Shown here in pieces: positions 1 through 6,066 of a stretch of 7,314 nt of DNA. Location of the stretch: contig JAFGQJ010000411.1 of NCBI GenBank assembly GCA_016935715.1, positions 1 to 7,314 on the forward strand, in the 5' to 3' direction. A model generated the notes under the pieces. That model did no database searches. It was not told the origin of the DNA and saw nothing but the letters and a program-made list of their open reading frames with translations. The position numbers and the translations under genes are program-made. This stretch comes from Spirochaetales bacterium (lineage in GTDB: Bacteria; Spirochaetota; Spirochaetia; SZUA-6; DRHE01). Every line of letters starts with the position of its first letter. Positions within the stretch are counted from its first letter, which is position 1.

Positions 1-44
1 CAGCCTTGACCCAAACCGCTAAGGGATTCACAATACCGGTATGA
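1..44 (+). CDS. C-terminal end of an upstream gene (partial, tentative)
   Basis: Reading from base 3, the frame is open and encodes ALTQTAKGFTIPV before a TGA stop at 42-44. That stop overlaps the ATG of the acyl-CoA synthetase at 41 in an ATGA arrangement, a common sign of translational coupling inside an operon. Only 13 residues are visible, too few to name a family. The frame starting at base 2 is also open until a TAA at 20-22, so the true upstream gene could end there instead. The ATGA overlap is the reason for preferring this frame. Moderate to low confidence. Confidence 0.4.
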   Translation, partial: ALTQTAKGFTIPV

Positions 45-1756
45 CCAACAACACACCGTGGGCTTTCCTGGAAGGTTTCAGAGGAAAACTGTTTCGCGGG
101 CAGTGGCCGACGATCCCGGAGATGTTCGCGATAACCTGCAGCCGCTTCGGCGACAGGAAAGCCTTCACCGCCTATGAGCCTGCCGTTCTGACGTTCACCT
201 ACGAGCAGGCCCTCGAACGGGTAAGGCGAACCGCCGCCTTTCTTCAATCAAGGGGAGTCAAACCCGGGGATCGGGTAGCCCTGACCGGGAAGAATTCCCC
301 CGAATGGGCCCTGGCCTACCTGGCCATCCTGTTTGCGGGAGCCGTGGTCATTCCCCTGGACTATCAGTGGAAGTTCGAGGAGCTCTCCGGATTGATCGAC
401 TTTGCCGGAGCCAGGCTGCTGTTCGTGGACGAGGAAAAGTACGATCTTTTCGAAGCCTCCTCCAGAGGGCTCAAGGAGAAAATCTCTCTGAGCCCTTCGA
501 AGCCGGGCTACATCCTGCAGCTCCCCGAAGGCAAGCCGTTCAAGCCCGCAGCGGTCGGGGATGAAGAGCTGGCGGCGATCATGTTCACCTCCGGAACCAC
601 GGGAGACCCCAAGGGGGTCATGCTCACCCACCGCAACCTGGTCAGCGACACGTATCTGGCCCAGGCCAACCTTTCGATCTCCCGGAACGATGTATTCTAC
701 GCCCTCCTTCCCATCCATCATTCCTACACCATGACCGCCGTGTTCCTGGAGGCGATCTCCGTCGGAGCCGAGATCGTGTTCGGCAAAAAGATGGTGAGCA
801 AGCAGATCCTCGCGGATCTGAAGCGGGGCCGGGTTACCATGTTCCTGGGGGTGCCGATGCTGTTCAACCGTTTGCTCGCCGGACTGAACAGCGGGCTTCG
901 CGAGAAGGGGCCCGTGGTCTATGCCCTGATCCATACCCTGATGGCGCTGTCCGGAGCCGTCAAGAAGGTTATCCGGGTGAACCCGGGAAAGCGGATGTTC
1001 GGCTTCCTCCTGGAGAAGCTGTCCCTGGAGCACATCCGTATCTGCATCTCCGGAGGGGGTCCGCTGCCGGCCGCCACCTTCCGCCAGTACAACCAGCTCG
1101 GAATAGACTTCGTTCAGGGCTACGGCCTCACCGAGACCTCCCCCATCGTGACCCTCAATCCCACGGATCGCTACAAGGTGACCTCCGTCGGCAAGCTGAT
1201 TCCCCGTGTAGAGGCAAGGATCGAAGAGCCGGACGAGCAGGGCAGGGGCGAGATCGCCCTGAGAGGACCGATGGTCATGCAGGGCTACTACAACAATCCA
1301 AACGCCACCCGCGAGGCGTTTTCCGCCGACGGTTTCTTTCTGACCGGGGACGTAGGCTATCTGGACCGGGACGACTACCTCTATCTCACGGGGCGGAAGA
1401 AGTCGCTGATCGTGACCGCCGGCGGCAAGAACGTTTATCCCGAGGAGATCGAGGACCACTTCCAGCTGTATCCCGAGATCGAGCAGATCCTGGTTCGGGG
1501 GTACATGGAGGACGAGCGACAGAAAGTCGAGGCCATCGAAGCCCTGATCTATCCCCGGGCCGAACACTACAGCCCGACCGAGCCCGAGGCCTGGCAAGGT
1601 TTCGATTCCGAGGAAGTGAGGGCCAGCCTGCAGCGCATCATCGACGAGGTCAACGGCAGGCTGCTACCCTACCAGAGGATCAGCCGCTTCCGTGTTCTCG
1701 AAGAGCCGATGGAAACGAGCAGCACCAAGAAGATCAAGCGCTTCACAGTCCAATAG
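41..1756 (+). CDS. AMP-dependent long-chain-type acyl-CoA synthetase (fatty acid--CoA ligase)
   Basis: This 571-residue ANL-superfamily adenylating enzyme is expected to activate a carboxylic acid with ATP to an acyl-adenylate and then to acyl-CoA in the cytoplasm. Visible motifs, in order: the phosphate-binding loop MFTSGTTGDPKGVMLTH at 181-197; the SGGGPLP segment at 337-343; YGLTETSP at 361-368; the adenosine-ribose Asp in FFLTGDVGYLD around 432-442; the hinge GRKKSLIVTAGGKNVYPEE at 451-469; and a C-terminal TKKIKR at 562-567, where Lys564 aligns with the catalytic lysine. The insertion at about 290-335 before SGGG is typical of the long-chain COG1022-like group. No membrane segments or signal peptide are seen. 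An in-frame TAA at 20-22 rules out a much longer start. AAGGGA at 21-26 is a rather distant Shine-Dalgarno, so coupling to the upstream gene is likely. The family call is firm; acyl chain length is unknown, and an acyl-ACP synthetase role cannot be excluded. Confidence 0.93.
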   Translation: MTNNTPWAFLEGFRGKLFRGQWPTIPEMFAITCSRFGDRKAFTAYEPAVLTFTYEQALERVRRTAAFLQSRGVKPGDRVALTGKNSPEWALAYLAILFAGAVVIPLDYQWKFEELSGLIDFAGARLLFVDEEKYDLFEASSRGLKEKISLSPSKPGYILQLPEGKPFKPAAVGDEELAAIMFTSGTTGDPKGVMLTHRNLVSDTYLAQANLSISRNDVFYALLPIHHSYTMTAVFLEAISVGAEIVFGKKMVSKQILADLKRGRVTMFLGVPMLFNRLLAGLNSGLREKGPVVYALIHTLMALSGAVKKVIRVNPGKRMFGFLLEKLSLEHIRICISGGGPLPAATFRQYNQLGIDFVQGYGLTETSPIVTLNPTDRYKVTSVGKLIPRVEARIEEPDEQGRGEIALRGPMVMQGYYNNPNATREAFSADGFFLTGDVGYLDRDDYLYLTGRKKSLIVTAGGKNVYPEEIEDHFQLYPEIEQILVRGYMEDERQKVEAIEALIYPRAEHYSPTEPEAWQGFDSEEVRASLQRIIDEVNGRLLPYQRISRFRVLEEPMETSSTKKIKRFTVQ

Positions 1757-1760
1757 CCGC

Positions 1761-1766
1761 GGAGGT
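1761..1766 (+). promoter_or_regulatory. Ribosome binding site of the MBL-fold gene
   Basis: GGAGGT lies 9 nt before the ATG at 1776, inside the 19-nt gap after the synthetase stop. It fixes the start of the metallo-beta-lactamase-fold gene. There is no room for a separate promoter in the gap, so the two genes probably share a transcript. Confidence 0.8.
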
Positions 1767-1775
1767 TAGCTCGAT

Positions 1776-2654
1776 ATGAAGATACAGGGAGAACTGGACA
1801 GCCTGCAGGTTACGATAGTGGCCGAAGACTCCGTGCTCTACGAGAGTCCTCTCCTGGGCCAGCACGGGATATCCATGTTCCTGGAAGCCAGAAGAGGTGA
1901 GGTCACGAGAAATATCCTCGTCGACGTTGCCCAAAACCCGCAGGCCCTCCTGGAAAACATGAAGCTTCTGGGCATTCAGCCCGAGTCGATCGACACGATC
2001 GTGATTACCCACTGTCACTACGACCATACTCAGGGGCTGGTGCGGATCCTCGAGCGGATTTACAAGAGCGATCTGCCCGTGGTCGTCCATCCTGAGCTGT
2101 TTCGTCTGAACTTCGTGGATGAGCCTTTCCTCAGGCACGTGGGGGTGATGGGGGGGGATGCCCGCGAGAAGATTGCCGCGGCCGGGGGCATACTCTTCGA
2201 ATGCCGCCAGCCTCTTCAGCTTCTGCCCGGTCTTTGCACGAGCGGCGAGATCGAGAGGGAGACCGATTTCGAGGAGGTCGGCATCGCCCTGCGCACCATC
2301 GTGGATGGAAACATCGTCGAAGACGCCATGCCCGACGATCTGTCGCTGTTCGCCCGGATCCGGAACAAGGGTACCGTGATCCTCACCGGCTGCAGTCACG
2401 CAGGTGTGGTCAACATCTGCCGTCAATGCAGGAAGATGACGGGCAAGCAACCCATCACGGCCCTGATCGGCGGCTTTCATCTCGTCGAAGCGTCGGCCGA
2501 GCGCATCAGCAGGACGGTCGAGGCGCTCGGGCAGCTGGAGATAAGCTCCGTTCTGGCCGGTCACTGCACGGGTTTCAACGCCCAGGCGGAGCTGTTGAAA
2601 GCTTTCGGCGAGCGCTTCACCCCCCTGCGCACCGGCATGCGTTTCGCCTTCTGA
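1776..2654 (+). CDS. MBL-fold metallohydrolase, COG1237 / dihydropteroate-synthase-like group
   Basis: This 292-residue protein is a cytoplasmic metallo-beta-lactamase-fold enzyme. The metal-binding signature HCHYDH is at 79-84 (His79, His81, Asp83, His84), preceded by the strand-turn LVDVAQNP at 48-55. Features characteristic of the COG1237 group follow: TSGEIERETDFE at 155-166, DDLSLF at 187-192, TGCSHAGVVN at 204-213 (His208), IGGFHL at 231-236 and GHCTGF at 262-267 (His263). In archaea a member of this group (MJ0301) has been linked to a 7,8-dihydropterin-6-methyl ribofuranosylaminobenzene phosphate synthase activity. The bacterial members mostly lack a known substrate, so that product name should not be transferred. 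It follows the acyl-CoA synthetase closely with a good Shine-Dalgarno, which suggests shared expression and perhaps a hydrolytic step on a related metabolite. All metal ligands appear intact. Fold call firm, substrate unknown. Confidence 0.88.
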   Translation: MKIQGELDSLQVTIVAEDSVLYESPLLGQHGISMFLEARRGEVTRNILVDVAQNPQALLENMKLLGIQPESIDTIVITHCHYDHTQGLVRILERIYKSDLPVVVHPELFRLNFVDEPFLRHVGVMGGDAREKIAAAGGILFECRQPLQLLPGLCTSGEIERETDFEEVGIALRTIVDGNIVEDAMPDDLSLFARIRNKGTVILTGCSHAGVVNICRQCRKMTGKQPITALIGGFHLVEASAERISRTVEALGQLEISSVLAGHCTGFNAQAELLKAFGERFTPLRTGMRFAF

Positions 2655-2666
2655 CCATAGAGGGAA

Positions 2667-2690
2667 AGGGCCGCCCTTGCGGGCGGCCCT
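2667..2690. terminator. Convergent GC-rich hairpin terminator
   Basis: AGGGCCGCCC and GGGCGGCCCT form a perfect 10-bp stem around a TTGC loop. The hairpin lies 12 nt after the MBL-fold stop and 54 nt beyond the stop of the convergent permease. There is no strong T-run on either side: the + strand continues CGTGCCTATT, and the - strand continues TTCCCTCT. It could therefore act on both transcripts, but is not a textbook intrinsic terminator. The rest of the gap, 2691-2744, holds nothing I recognise. Confidence 0.75.
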
Positions 2691-2744
2691 CGTGCCTATT
2701 CGTGCAAGATCCTCCGCGCACCTTTCAGGCACGGCAGGCGGGAG

Positions 2745-4094
2745 CTAGCTGAAATAGCGTTCCCGCGGCCATTCGCTCATCAGCTTTCCTATCTCTTCTT
2801 TCCTAGTAAAGTAGCGGATCAGATAGATGATCAACCCTGCCGCCATCCAGATCGCGAAGTACAGCAGGGCTCTCCACCCCTGGAGATACAGGAGGTAGAG
2901 GGAAACGACGATGCCGATCACGGGGAAGACCATGAATCCCTTCTTTCCGTAAATACCCGGCAGCTTGCCGTACAGCTCCGGATACTTCTTCGGGGCCATC
3001 AGGACACCGATGTGGGTGATGATCCAGTTGTAGAGGAACATGGCCACGATCAGCTCAGCCACCAGCTGGATCGAACCGGTCACGATCAGGATGCCGGCGA
3101 CGACCACCGTGGCGATCAGGGCGATGGCGGGAATCCCGAAGCGGTTGATGGCGGCGAGCTTTCCTCCGAACACCTTGTCCCGGGAAAGTCCGAAGAACAC
3201 GCGGGCACCGACCGCCTGCTCGCCATTGTGGGAAGATAGAATCGCAGCCCAGGCTACGATCACGATGAACACGACGCCGAAGGGTCCCATGAACGATGAG
3301 GCAACCGTTGCATACGGCGCGTCAGAGGCGGCGAATTGCTCCCAGGGGATGACAGCGGTGGACACGAATGCCGAGACGACGTACAGCACCGCAGGCACCA
3401 GGGCACCGAGGATGATCCCCCAGGTGATGGTCTTTGTTGGATTCTTGGCCTCTTCGCCCAGGTCTGCTGCCAGCGTGAGCCCGGCATAGGAGAAGATCAG
3501 CAGGGAGGCTCCCTTCATCACGCCCCCGAATCCCATCGGCGCGCCCATGCGGATGTTCGCGCCTTTCATGTGCGGCAGGCCCCAGATGATGTAGATGATC
3601 ATGCCGGCGACCATGAACAGGAACAGGATGTTCTGCACGATGGAAACCGTCTTGACGCCCAGCAGGTTGATGACGAAGAAAACGACCAGTACGAGCAGGG
3701 CGCCCCACATTATCGGGATCTGCGTGCCAATGTTCGGCAGGGCGTTCACGTACGAGATGAACGCCTGGGCCGTAATGGCGATCGGGCCGATCAGCGCCAG
3801 CCACATGCCCCATCCGGACAAGAAGCCCAAGGGCTTGCTGACGATCCGGGTCGGATACACGTAGCTCTCCCCTCCCTCCACGGGGTAGAGGAAGTTGAGG
3901 AATATCGTGCTCATCCCTACCAGAATCACCGGGATGATCCCGATCGCGTAAGAGACCCACGTCAGGGCTCCGGCGTACTTTGCCCCGATCCCGGTAATCA
4001 CGAAGACCCCCGCGCCGATCACGATTCCGGCAGTGATGGCGGTGACGTCCAAGACACCGAGCTGACGTCTCAGCTCCCTCTTTCCTTCTGCCAT
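2745..4094 (-). CDS. APC-superfamily amino acid/polyamine-type permease
   Basis: This 449-residue inner-membrane protein has about 12 hydrophobic segments (roughly 13-37, 43-66, 88-113, 128-147, 153-171, 192-211, 225-249, 270-288, 321-340, 342-363, 387-405 and 409-428). It is expected to move an amino acid or amine by proton or sodium symport, or by exchange. Diagnostic segments are the unwound TM1 motif GIVIGAGVFVITG at 23-35 and the TM6 region FSYAGLTLAADLGEEAKNPTKT at about 201-222, which matches the family pattern of a glycine break followed by E-x-x-NP. Length and topology are normal for the family. The start at 4094 is supported by GGAGGT 4 nt upstream. It lies downstream of the TRAP operon on the same strand, across a 143-nt gap that has its own promoter-like sequence. 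Substrate cannot be told from sequence alone. Confidence 0.9.
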   Translation of the reverse strand: MAEGKRELRRQLGVLDVTAITAGIVIGAGVFVITGIGAKYAGALTWVSYAIGIIPVILVGMSTIFLNFLYPVEGGESYVYPTRIVSKPLGFLSGWGMWLALIGPIAITAQAFISYVNALPNIGTQIPIMWGALLVLVVFFVINLLGVKTVSIVQNILFLFMVAGMIIYIIWGLPHMKGANIRMGAPMGFGGVMKGASLLIFSYAGLTLAADLGEEAKNPTKTITWGIILGALVPAVLYVVSAFVSTAVIPWEQFAASDAPYATVASSFMGPFGVVFIVIVAWAAILSSHNGEQAVGARVFFGLSRDKVFGGKLAAINRFGIPAIALIATVVVAGILIVTGSIQLVAELIVAMFLYNWIITHIGVLMAPKKYPELYGKLPGIYGKKGFMVFPVIGIVVSLYLLYLQGWRALLYFAIWMAAGLIIYLIRYFTRKEEIGKLMSEWPRERYFS

Positions 4095-4098
4095 TGGT

Positions 4099-4104
4099 AC
4101 CTCC
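4099..4104 (-). promoter_or_regulatory. Ribosome binding site of the permease gene
   Basis: On the minus strand GGAGGT precedes the ATG at 4094 by 4 nt (GGAGGTACCAATG). This short-spaced but strong Shine-Dalgarno supports the chosen start. Confidence 0.8.
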
Positions 4105-4105
4105 A

Positions 4106-4130
4106 GTAATGAGAATATTCTCGATATTAC
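4106..4130. promoter_or_regulatory. Palindromic operator-like site over the permease transcription start
   Basis: GAGAATATTCTC at 4111-4122 is a perfect 12-bp palindrome. It is flanked by a second pair of arms, GTAAT at 4106-4110 and ATTAC at 4126-4130, offset by 3 nt. The site begins one base after the proposed -10 element (4124-4129) and covers the expected transcription start, which is where a dimeric repressor would block initiation. I cannot assign it to a regulator family. The transcript could also fold here, but the core leaves almost no loop, so a DNA-binding site is more likely than an RNA element. Confidence 0.5.
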
Positions 4131-4162
4131 TACACGAATCCGGCACGATCAAGAATTTTTTT
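4124..4162 (-). promoter_or_regulatory. Sigma70-type promoter of the permease gene
   Basis: Reading the minus strand, TTGATC (4152-4147, 4 of 6 to the -35 consensus) is followed after 17 nt by TAATAT (4129-4124, 4 of 6 to the -10 consensus). Directly upstream of the -35 is an A-tract, AAAAAAATTC (4162-4153), which resembles an UP element. Spacing to the start codon gives a 5' leader of roughly 20-25 nt. This allows the permease to be transcribed independently of the TRAP operon. Confidence 0.55.
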
Positions 4163-4203
4163 GCGTTCCCGATGCGGGTTTATCGTTGACTATCGATACA
4201 GAG

Positions 4204-4229
4204 GCGGGGCCGGCGGCAGACGCCCCTGC
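4204..4229 (-). terminator. Weak hairpin after the TRAP operon (tentative)
   Basis: On the minus strand GCAGGGGC (4229-4222) can pair with GCCCCGC (4210-4204), with one bulged A and an 11-nt loop, just 8 nt after the dctM-like stop. No U-run follows. It may slow polymerase or protect the 3' end, but reading through into the permease gene is quite possible. Confidence 0.25.
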
Positions 4230-4237
4230 TCCCCCCG

Positions 4238-5536
4238 CTACCGCGCCCCGGGCAGCAGCAGAGCGATCGAGGGAACGAAGACCAGAATCACCGCGGCAAG
4301 GACAAGCATCAGGAGAAAGGGCAGGGTTCCCTTGAAAATCGACTGCAGGGGGATCCCCCGTTCGATCCCGCTCACGACGTAGACATTCATCCCCACCGGG
4401 GGGGTGATCACGCCCATCTGGGTGACAACCACCACCATGACTCCGAACCAGACGGGATTGTATCCCAGTTCCAGCACGACGGGGTAGAAGATCGGGATGG
4501 TGAGCAGAACCACGGCCAGCGCGTCGATGAAGCAGCCGGCGATCATGAAGAATGCGATGACGAGGAACATCACGATCCAGCCGGGAAGAGGCAGCCCGGT
4601 GAGCCATTCGGCCACTGCGAAGGGAATCTGCGACACCGCCAGGAAACGGCCGAAAACCACGGCCCCGGCCACGATGAAGAAGATCATGGCCGAGGTCCGC
4701 ACCGTCTCCAGGAGGATCCGCATCATCCCCTGCCGGCTCAGCTGGCGCTTGATCGCCGCGATCACCAGGCTTCCGGCAGCCCCGATCGCCGCCGCCTCTA
4801 TCGGGGTAAACAGGCCGACGAACATCCCCCCGATGACCGCGACAAACAACAGCAGCGTTTCCACCACGCCGCCGAGAGACCTCAGCCTTTCGATCCATGA
4901 CATTCTGGGGCCCGGCGGTCCCATGGTCTTGTGCAGACGACAGCGGATATAGATCGAAAGACAGAACAGCAGGGCGATCAGGATGCCCGGCACGATCCCG
5001 GCCAGGAACAGGGCACCGATGGACTGCTCGGTAATGATGGCATACACGATGAACACCACGCTGGGAGGTATCAGCATCCCCAGGCTGCCGCCGGCGGCCA
5101 CCACCCCGCTGGACAGCTCGTCGGAGTAGCCGTAGCGGCGCATCTCCGGCAGGGCCACGGATGCCATGGTGGCCGCAGTCGCGGGACCGGACCCGCAGAT
5201 GGCACCAAAACCGGTGCAGGCCCCGACCGTGGCCATGGCCAGCCCGCCGGGCAGGTGCCCGATCCAGGTGTAGGCGGTTTTGAACAGGCGCCGGCTGATG
5301 CCCGCATGAAAGGCGACCTGGCCCATGAATACGAACAGGGGGATCACGGTGAGACTGTAGGAGGAGAAGGTGTCGTACAGGTCGGCGACCACCATGCTGA
5401 AAGCAGCCTGCGGCGTGACGATCCAGGCGAAGCCGGCCAGGCCCACGGCGATCATGGCAAAGGCGACCGGCATGCTGGTGAACAGCAGCACCAGCAGAAC
5501 GAGACAACCGAGGATGCCGATGTGCAGCGGATTCAT
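4238..5536 (-). CDS. dctM: TRAP transporter large permease subunit (DctM family)
   Basis: This 432-residue polytopic inner-membrane protein is the transport-carrying subunit of a tripartite ATP-independent periplasmic transporter, driven by an ion gradient, usually sodium. Typical DctM signatures are CGSGPATAATM at 114-124, AAGGSLGMLIPPSVVFIVY at 147-165, GLFTPIEAAAIGA at 241-253, CFIDALAVVLLTIPIFYPVV at 335-354 and QMGVITPPVGMNVYVV at 373-388. The two GxxxPP-type segments mark the two inverted halves of the fold. Length is normal for the family. The start at 5536 overlaps the stop of the small subunit gene by 4 bp, and AAGGAG lies 11 nt upstream. The gene symbol is given in the family sense only; the solute need not be a C4-dicarboxylate. 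Confidence 0.95.
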   Translation of the reverse strand: MNPLHIGILGCLVLLVLLFTSMPVAFAMIAVGLAGFAWIVTPQAAFSMVVADLYDTFSSYSLTVIPLFVFMGQVAFHAGISRRLFKTAYTWIGHLPGGLAMATVGACTGFGAICGSGPATAATMASVALPEMRRYGYSDELSSGVVAAGGSLGMLIPPSVVFIVYAIITEQSIGALFLAGIVPGILIALLFCLSIYIRCRLHKTMGPPGPRMSWIERLRSLGGVVETLLLFVAVIGGMFVGLFTPIEAAAIGAAGSLVIAAIKRQLSRQGMMRILLETVRTSAMIFFIVAGAVVFGRFLAVSQIPFAVAEWLTGLPLPGWIVMFLVIAFFMIAGCFIDALAVVLLTIPIFYPVVLELGYNPVWFGVMVVVVTQMGVITPPVGMNVYVVSGIERGIPLQSIFKGTLPFLLMLVLAAVILVFVPSIALLLPGAR

Positions 5537-6066
5537 GATACGATCATCTCCTTCCCGGGATGAAGGAGATGATAGACGATGACGATGAAGACCAGAAAAG
5601 CGTTGAAGGCAATCAGCAGGGGCATCCAGAACACCGGCATCTTCAGGGTGGGCATCAGCTCCCCTGCCGCCTGGAGGGACAGCCCGTAGCGGATATTCTG
5701 GAATACGAGAAAAGCGAACAAGGCCAGGGCCACCAGCCGAAAAACGGAATCGAGGATCCGCCGCCCCACCCGGGAAAAGCTACGGTAGAAGAACTCGATG
5801 GCGATGTGCCCCTTGACCGCAGTGATGTAGGGAAGTGCGCAGGAGATCGCCACCACCCCGCAGATGCAGACGATATCGTAGGCTCCGACGATCCCGGCTT
5901 TGAACATCCGCAGCACCACGTCCGTCACGGTGACTGCCGTCATCACCAGCACCGCCGTTCCGGCAAGCAGGGCAAGGACGATGATGAGCTTGCGAACGGT
6001 GCGAAACAAGGGTTCCAGGACCCGGTTCAGGGCACCCGGGTTCGGCGGACCCGCCGTGGCGTTCAT
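5533..6066 (-). CDS. dctQ: TRAP transporter small permease subunit (DctQ family)
   Basis: This 177-residue membrane protein has the usual four helices of DctQ subunits, at about 27-50, 57-80, 105-127 and 143-168. The family-typical KGHIAIEF is at 85-92 after TM2, and the segment GELMPTLKMPVFWMPL at 135-150 leads into TM4. It pairs with the large subunit to form the membrane domain and scaffold for transport. Both ends overlap neighbours by 4 bp (ATGA): its start overlaps the stop of the binding-protein gene, and its stop overlaps the start of the large subunit. No clear Shine-Dalgarno precedes its ATG, so translation probably depends on coupling. The symbol is a family name and does not define the solute. 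Confidence 0.92.
   Translation of the reverse strand: MNATAGPPNPGALNRVLEPLFRTVRKLIIVLALLAGTAVLVMTAVTVTDVVLRMFKAGIVGAYDIVCICGVVAISCALPYITAVKGHIAIEFFYRSFSRVGRRILDSVFRLVALALFAFLVFQNIRYGLSLQAAGELMPTLKMPVFWMPLLIAFNAFLVFIVIVYHLLHPGKEMIVS
5548..5553 (-). promoter_or_regulatory. Ribosome binding site of the dctM-like gene
   Basis: AAGGAG on the minus strand lies 11 nt before the ATG at 5536, inside the last codons of the small-subunit gene. The large subunit thus has its own Shine-Dalgarno as well as an ATGA overlap, unlike the small subunit. Confidence 0.6.

Noticed and set aside
248..1597. Long open frame (449 codons) on the minus strand opposite the acyl-CoA synthetase
   Set aside because: It lies wholly antisense to a gene with intact family motifs; its protein is rich in Gly, Asp, Gln and His with no recognisable domain. 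This is the usual mirror frame of GC-rich coding sequence.
1743..2732. Minus-strand open frame of 329 codons opposite the MBL-fold gene
   Set aside because: Antisense mirror of a well-supported gene, crossing the terminator hairpin, with no domain-like sequence.
3336..4109. Plus-strand open frame of 257 codons opposite the permease
   Set aside because: Asp/His/Gln-rich mirror frame of a hydrophobic membrane-protein gene; no start signal or family features.
4168..4178. CCCG-ATG-CGGG small hairpin upstream of the permease promoter
   Set aside because: Four-base stem in GC-rich DNA; on the minus strand it is followed by an A-run rather than a U-run, so it does not look like a terminator for the TRAP operon.
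4149..5507. Second minus-strand frame of 452 codons overlapping the dctM-like gene
   Set aside because: Its Arg/Gly/Pro/His-rich product is typical of an out-of-frame reading of a GC-rich membrane-protein gene, whereas the other frame carries all DctM motifs.
5535..5547. ATGAT-ACG-ATCAT inverted repeat at the dctQ/dctM junction
   Set aside because: Only a 5-bp stem with a 3-nt loop, and its bases are explained by the overlapping stop and start codons; too weak to call a regulatory structure.
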